From Spartobacteria bacterium (GTDB lineage: Bacteria > Verrucomicrobiota > Verrucomicrobiia > Chthoniobacterales > UBA10450), in the NCBI GenBank assembly GCA_003169975.1, contig PNAA01000041.1, positions 159,706 to 223,705 on the forward strand: a stretch of 64,000 bases of DNA, in the 5' to 3' direction. This document shows positions 55,972 through 63,345 of this stretch, piece by piece. Under the pieces are notes generated by a model. It was not told the DNA's origin, ran no database searches, and worked only from the letters and a program-made list of their open reading frames with translations. A program made the position numbers and the translations under genes. The stretch's first letter is position 1. Each line of letters opens with the position of its first letter.

Positions 55972-57624
55972 ATGGAATTGCGCCCCCTTGCCTGGAAGGT
56001 TCTCGCCGCGGGTCGAGGGCGGCGGATTCTGCTCGCGGGCGCGATTCTCGCGCTCCTGCTCGGGGGCGTGCTGCTGCGCCGCACCACCTGGGAGGAGACG
56101 ACCCACCTCCGTTTCCAGCGCGATATCGTCAACGGTTTCTATTGGGGCAGCCAAACGGTGGCGCTAGGGCAGCGCTTGTCGCCGGGCGAGAATCCTGATT
56201 CCTGGCGAGCCTTTGCGCGCGGCTACATTGCGCTCTACGACCAGGTGGGTGACGACGCCTACGAAGGAAATTACGGGCTCGACTATCCGCCGCTGCGCCT
56301 GCTTGTGATGTCGATTTGGGCGAAGGGGGTGCGGGCGAAATTTCCCGGCGTCGAGGACGGCACGCCGGATTACGTGCGCCCCTTGCTGCACGTCAATCTG
56401 CTCTGCGAGATGGTGACCGCGGCCGGTATCTTCCTTCTCGTTAGGCGAGGATTGCGACGGGCCTCGGACGCGACCGACTCGCCTCTTTTCCGGCGTGTCT
56501 CGCCGCGCCGGCGCGCCACGGTTTGCGGGCTCGTCGCGGCGAGCGTCGTCTGGTTTGATCCGTCGCTCATCCTCGACACGCATGCCTGGCCGCAATGGGA
56601 TGTATGGATCCTCCCGTTTTTCCTTTTTGCCGCCCTCGCCGCCCTCACGCGGCGCTGGTTCTGGTGCGGTTGTCTCCTCGCTGCCGGAGGAATGTTGAAG
56701 GGGCAACTGCTCTTCGTCGCGCCGTTTTTTCTCTTCTGGCCATTGTGGCAAAAGCGTTGGGTGCGCGCCTTACATCTGGTCGCGGGCTTCGTCTTCGGCT
56801 CCGCGTTGTTTGTCTTGCCCTGGCTGCTGCGTAACGCCAGTTCGTGGTGCCTGGTCGCTACCGTCGCCGGCCTGACCGCGGCGGTTCTCTTCCGGCGACG
56901 CTCCCGGAATGCGGCCCCCTGGACGGCCGGCGTCACCGCCGTCGCAGCCTTCATTGTCGGAGCCGTCAACGGCGGCAGCTTCGGTTGGCTAACGATCGGT
57001 TTCCTCTACGGCAGCGAACATTATCCCTATCTCTTCATCAGCTCCTGTTACAACCTGCCATCGCTCCTCGCCGATTGGGGTTGGTCTCTCAAGGCGCCGC
57101 TCTGGTCGCTTAACCTTGGCGCCCTGCACCTCTCGTTGACCTTGCAATGGGCTTTGCGCCTTTTCTATCTCCTTGCCCTGGTGCTTTGTGCGCTCGGCGC
57201 CGCCCGACATACGCGCCACCGCGAACCGCGGCTCTTGATCGCGCTCGCCGCGCCCTGGCTCCTGATGTTCGCTTTGCTGGCGCAAATGCACGAGCGCTAT
57301 CTGCTCTGGGGCGCGGTGCTAAGCGCCGTCGCGCTCGGAGTAAGTTTGCGCTTGAGCGTCCTCCATTTCTTTTTCTCCGCGATGAGCGCAGCCATGATCA
57401 CCCATGTGCTCCTGGTCGACAAAAAACTCGGCCCGACCCTGGGGTTGATCGATCTGCTCGAGAAAGCGCGGCCTTACGCTTCGTGGCTCTTCCTGGGCTG
57501 CGTCGCGATCTGGGTTTGGGACACGTTTTCCAGTCGCCCGCCGAGCTTGCGCCTGCGACCCGTGTCCACTTTGCCCAAAGAAAAGGTGGGCCTTTCGCTC
57601 GCCGCTGCCGCCGAGAAGGTGTGA
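55972..57624 (+). CDS. Polytopic GT-C-like glycosyltransferase
   Basis: A 550-residue protein with about 12 hydrophobic helices. The first periplasmic loop has GNYGLDYPPLRLLVMSIWAK, a YPP-type motif seen in GT-C membrane glycosyltransferases (GT83/GT87-like), with WFDPSLILDTHAWPQWD later. Such enzymes use polyprenyl-linked sugars. The specific reaction is unknown. It follows the response regulator on the same strand with a 61-nt gap. The C-terminal ~30 residues are soluble. Confidence 0.65.
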   Translation: MELRPLAWKVLAAGRGRRILLAGAILALLLGGVLLRRTTWEETTHLRFQRDIVNGFYWGSQTVALGQRLSPGENPDSWRAFARGYIALYDQVGDDAYEGNYGLDYPPLRLLVMSIWAKGVRAKFPGVEDGTPDYVRPLLHVNLLCEMVTAAGIFLLVRRGLRRASDATDSPLFRRVSPRRRATVCGLVAASVVWFDPSLILDTHAWPQWDVWILPFFLFAALAALTRRWFWCGCLLAAGGMLKGQLLFVAPFFLFWPLWQKRWVRALHLVAGFVFGSALFVLPWLLRNASSWCLVATVAGLTAAVLFRRRSRNAAPWTAGVTAVAAFIVGAVNGGSFGWLTIGFLYGSEHYPYLFISSCYNLPSLLADWGWSLKAPLWSLNLGALHLSLTLQWALRLFYLLALVLCALGAARHTRHREPRLLIALAAPWLLMFALLAQMHERYLLWGAVLSAVALGVSLRLSVLHFFFSAMSAAMITHVLLVDKKLGPTLGLIDLLEKARPYASWLFLGCVAIWVWDTFSSRPPSLRLRPVSTLPKEKVGLSLAAAAEKV

Positions 57625-57738
57625 GCGAGCGGTTACGGCCCGGCAGCACGCGATCAAAAGTTGCCCAGCGCGTTGGGCGCGTCGCGTCATCGGCTTGACT
57701 CATCACTCGTCACTCGTCACTTATCACTTCTGCAGATT

Positions 57739-57813
57739 GCGCGATTAGCTCAGTGGTAGAGCGCTTGCTTCACACGCAAGAAGTCGCAGGTTCGAACCCT
57801 GCATCGCGCACCA
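57739..57813 (+). tRNA. tRNA-Val (anticodon CAC), island attachment site
   Basis: A cloverleaf with acceptor GCGCGAT/ATCGCGC, D arm GCTCAGTGGTAGAGC, anticodon stem CTTGC/GCAAG with loop TTCACAC (anticodon CAC), T arm GCAGG-TTCGAAC-CCTGC and CCA. An integrase gene overlaps its 3' part on the other strand, marking it as the integration target of the island. Confidence 0.96.
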
Positions 57814-59042
57814 CCTGCCACTTCTGGACTTTCGTGGACAGATGCGGACTCCAACGGACTAAACGTCTGCTCTCCAGCGGTTAACAAATCCGGTTTACCT
57901 GCTTCCAACTGGACACTGGCGGACTCGATTTGACCGCCGTTGACTAAATTTAGTGCGTCTATTTGTGTGTCGGTCAAGGTCGGGAGCGCTGCCGCTCCAT
58001 CCCAAATCGGGATCATACTTGCGTCAGTATAGACTTTTTGCGTGAGCCGCATGTCACTGTGCCGCATCAACTTCATGCGGACGATTTCCGGAACGCCCGC
58101 CAACATTAACAAAGTGCCGAAGGTTATGCGCAGAGAGTGAAAGTCAGCGCGTTCCTCTTTTGCGTCGACGTAGGGAATTCCTGCTGCCAACAAATCCAAA
58201 CGAAAGCGTTTCATTCGAGGGATTCGGTCGAAAACCAGTTCGTTAGGCTGCGGATCACTCCCACGAAGTCGCAGCAGCGCTTCTGCGGAGTCCGGCGTCA
58301 ATGGCTGCATCGCGTCTTGATGATTTTTCGAAATAGACGCCCTAACGGCGATGTAAGGACGGTCACCGAGGTGCACGTCACGCCATTGGATGACCTTCAA
58401 TTCACCACGGCGCAAACCGGTAGTTCCTGCTACCAAATAAACGATCCCTCGATCGTCGCTTACCGATATTAGTCTGCGAAGTTCCAGTAACGTCAGCGAT
58501 CGACGAAACCAAATACGCGTTCCCCGCATCTCAACTCTTTGAACAGTCCGCATTGGATTGACATGAGTTCGCGCTTCAAGCCAATTGCAGAATCCCGCCA
58601 ACGCGCTGTGATATTCGTTGCGCGTTTTCGCGGAAAGCGACTGGCGTGCTCTCCATTTTTCGAACGAATAGCCGTTCAGCTCCCGTGCCGTTTTCCAGAT
58701 GCAGTCGTCCGCCAGCCGGAACAACTTCCGCCGAACTTCGCTTACGTATTTATCATCCCTGCCTAATCCTCTGAGACTTTGGACGAATTCGTCGATATAA
58801 TCGGCGATTGGCAGCGTTGCCGCATCACGCTGTTCCTTCGGCGGGAGCAATCCCTCCCGCTCCTGTTCCAATTCTTTGACGATGCGGCGAAGTTTTTCTT
58901 GCGCGACCTGCTTGTCGCTCACACCAAGCGGGACCCTTATCACCTTCACGTCTCCCGAAAGGCGATATTGCCCCGTGAACGTGCGTGCCACCCGCAGCTT
59001 GCCCTTCACCATTCGCTTTGCCTTAAAAACGTGCTGCATCAT
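57750..59042 (-). CDS. Tyrosine-type site-specific integrase
   Basis: A 430-residue recombinase. An N-terminal ~60-residue Arm-type region and a SAM-like core-binding domain (~80-165) precede the catalytic domain with R211 in TTGLRRGELK, K239 in ASISKNHQ, H302-R305 in FHSLRIT, H328 in LMRHSDM and Tyr338 in TQKVYTD. It would insert the island into tRNA-Val. The reading frame continues into the tRNA, giving the C-terminal CRVRTCDFLRVKQALYH. It is not recognisable as an integron integrase. It overlaps the upstream HTH gene by 4 nt. Confidence 0.92.
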   Translation of the reverse strand: MMQHVFKAKRMVKGKLRVARTFTGQYRLSGDVKVIRVPLGVSDKQVAQEKLRRIVKELEQEREGLLPPKEQRDAATLPIADYIDEFVQSLRGLGRDDKYVSEVRRKLFRLADDCIWKTARELNGYSFEKWRARQSLSAKTRNEYHSALAGFCNWLEARTHVNPMRTVQRVEMRGTRIWFRRSLTLLELRRLISVSDDRGIVYLVAGTTGLRRGELKVIQWRDVHLGDRPYIAVRASISKNHQDAMQPLTPDSAEALLRLRGSDPQPNELVFDRIPRMKRFRLDLLAAGIPYVDAKEERADFHSLRITFGTLLMLAGVPEIVRMKLMRHSDMRLTQKVYTDASMIPIWDGAAALPTLTDTQIDALNLVNGGQIESASVQLEAGKPDLLTAGEQTFSPLESASVHESPEVAGGARCRVRTCDFLRVKQALYH

Positions 59043-59254
59043 ACGTGGATCGCTCCCATTCCTGTTCCCTGCATATACCGCCGAAGCTCACACATCTGGA
59101 TCTTCCATTTTCGCCCCACCCGAAAAGCACGCAGCCTACCCCGCTGTATTTCTCTCGTGACGGTTCGCACGCAGACGCCAAGAATGCGCCCCGCTTCCGA
59201 CAAGCCGACGCACCGATACTCCTCCGCGATTTCGTTCTGGGGTGTTCCATTCAT
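59039..59254 (-). CDS. Small HTH protein, excisionase-like
   Basis: A 71-residue protein started at MNGTPQNEIAEEYRC, giving a 4-nt overlap with the gene upstream and a 4-nt overlap with the integrase. The domain reads GLSEAGRILGVCVRTVTREI followed by LRAFRVGRKWKI, the MerR-like winged helix of excisionases. It likely directs integrase toward excision. A ten-residue longer start is possible. Confidence 0.8.
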   Translation of the reverse strand: MNGTPQNEIAEEYRCVGLSEAGRILGVCVRTVTREIQRGRLRAFRVGRKWKIQMCELRRYMQGTGMGAIHV

Positions 59255-59724
59255 TTCTTTGCGCTCTCTTTTATCCCCCGCCAAATCGTCTTATCCCGCT
59301 CACGCCGTTTCCTCTTGGCTTCCTTATGCTTCGCTCGATGATACGGCCCGGCATACCCGCCAAGCCGAGCCTGCAAGCTGTCGGTCTGCACCGCCGCCTT
59401 TAGTGACGTAGCAACCCGTCGTCCGACCGGGCGAGCCGGCCTGCCCGCTCTCAATTCCTGTCGATTGCGCTCCCAAATTTCCCGCATCGAGACATAAGTG
59501 CGGCCCAGGAAATCGAAACGCGTAAGTTTGCCGAGCTTCACCAGCTCCCCAACTCGCTTCGTACTCACGTCCAGCATCAATGCCGCCTGAGCATGATTCA
59601 GCAAGCCTTTCTCCTCGACCATCGCATCGCTCATCCGTTGCAGCTCGCGACGCATTTCCTCACGGCCCGCGGACTTGGCTCCCAAAGTTTGCGGAGAAAA
59701 TATTGATGATGCTGAAGCGGTCAT
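59251..59724 (-). CDS. HTH DNA-binding protein of the island
   Basis: A 157-residue protein. A central HTH reads LLNHAQAALMLDVSTKRVGE followed by LVKLGKLTRFDFLGRTYVS, similar to excisionase-type winged helices. The C-terminal half is basic (KHKEAKRKRRERDK). It overlaps both neighbours by 4 nt, so the three genes are translationally coupled with the integrase. A regulatory role in the island is likely; the target is unknown. Confidence 0.75.
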   Translation of the reverse strand: MTASASSIFSPQTLGAKSAGREEMRRELQRMSDAMVEEKGLLNHAQAALMLDVSTKRVGELVKLGKLTRFDFLGRTYVSMREIWERNRQELRAGRPARPVGRRVATSLKAAVQTDSLQARLGGYAGPYHRAKHKEAKRKRRERDKTIWRGIKESAKK

Positions 59725-60047
59725 TTCAATAGCGTTAATTGCATAACCGTAACGTCTGTGACGTAATCTGTCAAGCGTCTATTTTTCGACAATCTTTCGG
59801 GCCACCAGCCCCTACATCCAAAGTTTGCCGCAATTTGAACAAGGGGTTCACCGCCACCCCCTTGTAAATCCGGGCTCGGGGGGAACTGTTTGCCCGTAGC
59901 AGCCTTGCCGCCTTTCGCGTGGCGTAAAGTGATCTGCAAATAACGGATATCGACATCCTTTACCTGGCGGGTGCGCAAAATCGTCCGCACTTGTTCGAGA
60001 AATTTAGGCTTGGCTAGTTCGTTTTTGTCGAGCAGACTCCTTGCCAT
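59721..60047 (-). CDS. Small hypothetical protein, first gene of the integrase operon
   Basis: A 108-residue protein beginning MARSLLDKNELAKPKFLEQ. No domain is recognised. It contains a Gly/Pro-rich centre (KQFPPSPDLQGGGGEPL). The 4-nt overlap with the following HTH gene supports it being real. The operon promoter would lie between it and the start of the cassette array at 60119. Confidence 0.5.
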   Translation of the reverse strand: MARSLLDKNELAKPKFLEQVRTILRTRQVKDVDIRYLQITLRHAKGGKAATGKQFPPSPDLQGGGGEPLVQIAANFGCRGWWPERLSKNRRLTDYVTDVTVMQLTLLK

Positions 60048-60142
60048 GCTTTCGTTTTACGCCAAACCCTGCCTCTTGAGGAACCGAAATAGGCGAATAT
60101 CCGCTTCGTATACTATCTGTTAGGTGTAATTCGCGCCACCCC

Positions 60143-60571
60143 ATGTTACGAGCCACCAGCATCCTCTCGATTCTGACGTGGAGTTCCATTCTTGTCGGTG
60201 CGACCGTAGTCATGTGGCCGATCGCGCGTCCGTCTTACAAGCTTCAATATGCCGTGGTGCTGGTGTTCGCTCTCAGCACAACCGTGTTGTCTACAGTGAT
60301 GCTGATTCGAAATCGGCCCTTTTGCCTGGGCGTTTCTTTTCTTCTTTCTGTGGCTGGCGGGATAGTCTTTGGCATCGTCGGCGTCGGAGTGTTTGTTTAC
60401 TGTATTCTTTCCGTTCTCGCTCCGGGCTCGTTCACCCGCCCGTCGGGTGTCGAGTGGTTCTACGGTGTCAACAACGCGATAATGCTCGCCCTCCCGATAT
60501 GTTGGGCGTTTCTGTGGCGCGATCACCGCAACAACGTGACGGACAAACACCTAACCATGCGATGGAGCTGA
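60143..60571 (+). CDS. Cassette 1: small polytopic membrane protein
   Basis: A 142-residue protein with four hydrophobic segments (~8-25, ~34-52, ~63-92, ~110-125). It begins 17 nt after the GTTAGGT boundary. The last ~8 residues and the stop (TGA at 60569-60571) lie inside the attC site, a usual cassette arrangement. No family is recognised. It may be a transporter fragment or stress-type membrane protein; nothing specific can be supported. Confidence 0.7.
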   Translation: MLRATSILSILTWSSILVGATVVMWPIARPSYKLQYAVVLVFALSTTVLSTVMLIRNRPFCLGVSFLLSVAGGIVFGIVGVGVFVYCILSVLAPGSFTRPSGVEWFYGVNNAIMLALPICWAFLWRDHRNNVTDKHLTMRWS

Positions 60572-60672
60572 CGCCGGGCCGTCGTACGACCCAGTTTTCA
60601 TATGACTAGAACCATTCAACTCGCAGCCACGCGCGCTCTCGCCCCGCGCAGCTCATCTTGTTCTCGTTAGGC
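60549..60672 (+). repeat. attC site of cassette 1
   Basis: R'' is ACCTAAC (60549-60555) and R' is GTTAGGC (60666-60672). The inner arm ATG-G-AGCTG-A-CGC pairs with the reverse complement of GCGCAGCTCAT, leaving an unpaired G and an unpaired A five bases apart in the upstream arm. A long variable loop lies between. Confidence 0.85.
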
Positions 60673-60684
60673 GTCATTACCATT

Positions 60685-61062
60685 ATGGCAACACTCGCAA
60701 CCAAGTGGCAGCCGGTATCCGACATTGATTCAGCGTTTGGATCTATTTCGTATTCGTTCCAAGATGATGCGATGGTGGTGCGCATGATTGGTGCTCGGAC
60801 TCTAGTGCTCCATTTTTCAGGAGTGGTTATGTTTCGTTTTGAGCAGGAGGGTCCGGGCTGGTTTGACCCGCTTCCACACCCGCTTCCAATGGTCGCCCCA
60901 TCCCAAACATTCCCATTATTACTTATTGAGGGTTCTGAATGGTTGAAGCTGTCCAGTGTGCTTCACAAGGATATGCGTCATTTTGCATTGATAAGTTACG
61001 ACCACCTTGTCCAGTTGATCGCCAAGTCAGATGTCCAAGCTCATTGGGAGGAGAAATCATGA
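60685..61062 (+). CDS. Cassette 2: small soluble protein of unknown function
   Basis: A 125-residue protein started at MATLATKWQPVSDIDSAFG, 13 nt after the attC boundary. It is acidic to neutral, without signal peptide or membrane helix; the pattern of short beta strands (MVVRMIGARTLVLHFSG, MFRFEQEGPG) suggests a small beta-rich fold. Stop TGA at 61060-61062 directly adjoins the R'' box. No family recognised. Confidence 0.7.
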   Translation: MATLATKWQPVSDIDSAFGSISYSFQDDAMVVRMIGARTLVLHFSGVVMFRFEQEGPGWFDPLPHPLPMVAPSQTFPLLLIEGSEWLKLSSVLHKDMRHFALISYDHLVQLIAKSDVQAHWEEKS

Positions 61063-61063
61063 C

Positions 61064-61162
61064 GCCTAACAAGTCGCCAGAGCCAACCGCCGTTGGCGCT
61101 TGCAGTTCCGCTGTCGCGGTTCACGTCGCGAGTCGGCGGTGGCTCAGCTTTTTTCGTTAGGC
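61064..61162 (+). repeat. attC site of cassette 2
   Basis: R'' is GCCTAAC (61064-61070) and R' is GTTAGGC (61156-61162). The arm GAGCC-A-ACCGCC pairs with GGCGGTGGCTC, leaving an unpaired A; one extra base is also left near the L'' start. An internal GC-rich variable loop contains CCGTTGG and CGCTTGCAG. Confidence 0.85.
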
Positions 61163-61177
61163 CTAAGGCGGTCGCGA

Positions 61178-62701
61178 ATGGATGAGTTTGATGGAATCAT
61201 GGCAAAGTATGGGGACCGCCCACTTCGGGAGCACTTCGAGACCGTTGCCGAGATCAACCAATTCGCCGTTCAATTCTACCGCGATGCTGCGGACATTTAC
61301 GACGCTTTTACTAGACTGAAGGACTTCGAGAGGAACCCCTCTGGTTATTCTCTCGATGACGCTCCAATACTCGGTCTGCTCGTACGGATCTGGAAATTGT
61401 TGAAAGAAACAATCAGATATCACGTGGAGAACAACGCGGAGTTCATAGCGATCTTCCAGCGAACGCTCCTTGAGACCGCCGTCACGGCGACCTACTTGCT
61501 AAAGCATGATCAGAGTGTTGTCGAGGATTTCAGGAAATGTTCGTATAAGGACCGTCTTCGAATTCTCCAAGACGCCAAGAACGGATCAGCGTTTTCGAAG
61601 ACTAAGGCGGGTCAACGCCTGCTGCGCTCTGTAGAGAAAAAAATGAAGCTCGAAGGTTTTTCAGAGAACGACTTTGCCGAACAGAAAAAGAATCGGTGGA
61701 AGCTGCAGGGCAAGAGCTTCCTAGACATTTTCAAGGACGTCTACGGCGATGAACACACAGCACAGGTGAACGAGCATATGTACAGATGCTCCTTCGGCAT
61801 CATGTCGGAGTCAGTGCATTGCTCGTGGAACGACTCAATGGATTGGTGTCTGCAAGGAAACGAGGATGGCACATTTTCGATTTATCCGTTCTTTCACCCC
61901 GCTGATATTCGATACATCACCCCTATTTTACCCTTTTGTAGCGAACCCTATGCTTTGTGGCTTAAGCGGATCGGCGTCGCCGATCGGTATTACACCATGA
62001 TGCTCGATTGGATTGCGCGGCAGAATTGGAATCTTTATCTAGAGTTCGACAGGCTCTACGGAGATATGGAACCGGCCGCAGAACAACGGCAAGTGCAGGC
62101 CACGTCAGAAAACGCGAAGAACATCAAGGCCCTCTTACAAATTTTCACTGATCCGATCGAATGGGACAAAGCTAAATGGTCGGGCACCGTTTTTCTTTTC
62201 GATCCCGAAGGTCTCAAGAAGCAGATCCCAGGACTCGGCATTGGTTTTGCCGACTTTGAAGCTGGCAAGACAATTTTCGACGGCTGGATTAAGCGTGTTG
62301 GCCACGTCGATCAATTCGAAGAAATTCGCGTCTCGATCATTGAAGGGCCGCTGCCAGGAAAGCCGAACGGCTACACAGTTATGATTTCGTCCAATCCTGA
62401 TCACACGATTCGTCGCACGCAGCAGAGCCAACCGGAATTTCAGCCAACAAATGTCATTCTGATGTCCCGGATGCATCGAATGAATCCCGCATCTACCTCA
62501 AAAAACCTCGAACGGTTCAAGCAGGCGTTAAACGAATTTGGCTTCTACAGATTGTTCCCGGCGCACGTTGCAAGTCAGCAGATCCAGGACATGGACGTGT
62601 CCCTTTACATCGAAAAGCGAGAAATTCATTTCGTCCAGATAGCGGATATCCACCCTAACGATCCTGAATACGCGATTTTCGCGAAGAACGACACGAATTA
62701 A
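61178..62701 (+). CDS. Cassette 3: DUF5677-like protein with extra C-terminal domain
   Basis: A 507-residue protein started at MDEFDGIMAKYGDRPLREHF, 15 nt after the boundary. The first ~315 residues resemble DUF5677 proteins: FQRTLLETAVTATYLLKHD, DRLRILQDAK, EHMYRCSFGIMSESVHCSW and RYYTMMLDWIARQNW. The last ~190 residues are a separate mixed domain (GLGIGFADFEAGKTIFDGW; MISSNPDHTIRRTQ) that I do not recognise. It is unusually long for a cassette, and its base use is clearly less GC-rich than the chromosome. DUF5677 has no known activity; defence-related roles have been suggested for such accessory genes in general, but nothing here proves it. Confidence 0.75.
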   Translation: MDEFDGIMAKYGDRPLREHFETVAEINQFAVQFYRDAADIYDAFTRLKDFERNPSGYSLDDAPILGLLVRIWKLLKETIRYHVENNAEFIAIFQRTLLETAVTATYLLKHDQSVVEDFRKCSYKDRLRILQDAKNGSAFSKTKAGQRLLRSVEKKMKLEGFSENDFAEQKKNRWKLQGKSFLDIFKDVYGDEHTAQVNEHMYRCSFGIMSESVHCSWNDSMDWCLQGNEDGTFSIYPFFHPADIRYITPILPFCSEPYALWLKRIGVADRYYTMMLDWIARQNWNLYLEFDRLYGDMEPAAEQRQVQATSENAKNIKALLQIFTDPIEWDKAKWSGTVFLFDPEGLKKQIPGLGIGFADFEAGKTIFDGWIKRVGHVDQFEEIRVSIIEGPLPGKPNGYTVMISSNPDHTIRRTQQSQPEFQPTNVILMSRMHRMNPASTSKNLERFKQALNEFGFYRLFPAHVASQQIQDMDVSLYIEKREIHFVQIADIHPNDPEYAIFAKNDTN

Positions 62702-62805
62702 GCCGCGATGATCGAAAAAGCCTTCACATACCTTAGGCATAGCTCTTCTGAAGATCATTTAAGACCTTTAAGGATTTCGTGAAAGGTCTGCATATTAAGT
62801 GAAAG

Positions 62806-62914
62806 GCCTAACCAAACGATGCAGCGAACCGCGGACCGTCCTTATGCCTAGAGTTGAGAGCATGCGAACGTCATTTCTCGCTCGCGCGGTCGCTGATCTT
62901 GTGTCTCGTTAGGT
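62806..62914 (+). repeat. attC site of cassette 3
   Basis: R'' is GCCTAAC (62806-62812) and R' is GTTAGGT (62908-62914). AT-G-CAGCG-A-ACCGCG pairs with the reverse complement of CGCGGTCGCTGAT, again leaving an unpaired G and A. The 104 nt between the ORF stop and R'' contain two GTGAAAGG repeats and nothing else recognisable. Confidence 0.82.
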
Positions 62915-62916
62915 CT

Positions 62917-63228
62917 ATGTGGAGCGATCTACCATCTCTGCTCCAGGGTCTACTTCTTGCCCTCATCGTCGTTTCCGTTAATTTCGCTCTTGTGCTCCTT
63001 TGGCGCTGGTTCCGAGGCAGACCTCTTCGCCCGCGTCAGGGTAGTGCGATGAAGATCCATCAGATGCCTGTCTGGGTATGGATTCTCGGGATCGTGATGT
63101 TTGGCGGTGCCTCCATCGGCATGGTTGCGACAAAATCTTACTCGTACGCGCTCTTCTTTGCGTATAGTAGCGGAGCTTATGTATGCGGCCTGATCTATTC
63201 ACTCGCAATCCGGCGTCGAAAGACCTAA
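62917..63228 (+). CDS. Cassette 4: small membrane protein
   Basis: A 103-residue protein started at MWSDLPSLLQGLLL, 2 nt after the boundary. It has three hydrophobic segments (~8-28, ~51-70, ~77-97) and a basic loop (RWFRGRPLRPRQG). The stop TAA (63226-63228) lies in the R'' box ACCTAAC of attC4. No family is recognised. Confidence 0.68.
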   Translation: MWSDLPSLLQGLLLALIVVSVNFALVLLWRWFRGRPLRPRQGSAMKIHQMPVWVWILGIVMFGGASIGMVATKSYSYALFFAYSSGAYVCGLIYSLAIRRRKT

Positions 63229-63345
63229 CAAATCGCTGGAGCTGACTGCGAGCCGGCGTACGACCTCGTTTTCCATGACTTCCACACTTTCACCCGCCGC
63301 GGAGCGCGCCCTCGCTCGCAGCAGCTCAGCTTTGTTTCGTTAGGC
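63223..63345 (+). repeat. attC site of cassette 4, array end
   Basis: R'' is ACCTAAC (63223-63229) and R' is GTTAGGC (63339-63345). GCTG-G-AGCTG-A-CTGCGAGC pairs with the reverse complement of GCTCGCAGCAGCTCAGC, leaving unpaired G and A. It is the longest and cleanest stem of the four. The R' box holds the stop codon of the minus-strand Rep gene. Confidence 0.88.

Larger units (their letters stand above)
60119..63345 (+). mobile_element. Integron gene cassette array (four cassettes, no integron integrase seen)
   Basis: Starting at GTTAGGT (60119-60125), four units follow in one direction, each an ORF then a 99-124-nt attC-like site, ending at GTTAGGC (63339-63345). Every site begins RYYYAAC right after or just before the ORF end and closes with GTTRRRY just before the next ORF. 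All ORFs read plus while island genes on both sides read minus. Boundaries at 60119 and 63345 share GTTAGG, as expected for insertion at a secondary or attI-like site. No IntI gene is in the window. Confidence 0.85.

Noticed and set aside
57750..59042. Integrase as an integron integrase (IntI)
   Set aside because: It is ~430 residues with an Arm-type N-terminus, overlaps a tRNA target and reads with HTH/excisionase genes; I could not see the IntI-specific extra segment. A phage/island integrase fits better.
60020..60125. A fifth attC site upstream of cassette 1
   Set aside because: GTTAGGT is present, but no RYYYAAC partner with a matching arm was found within ~110 nt upstream; it is better seen as an attI-like or secondary target.
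60004..60213. Minus-strand 69-codon frame across the array boundary
   Set aside because: It spans the 60119 junction and overlaps both the small operon gene and cassette 1; no domain or ribosome-binding evidence.
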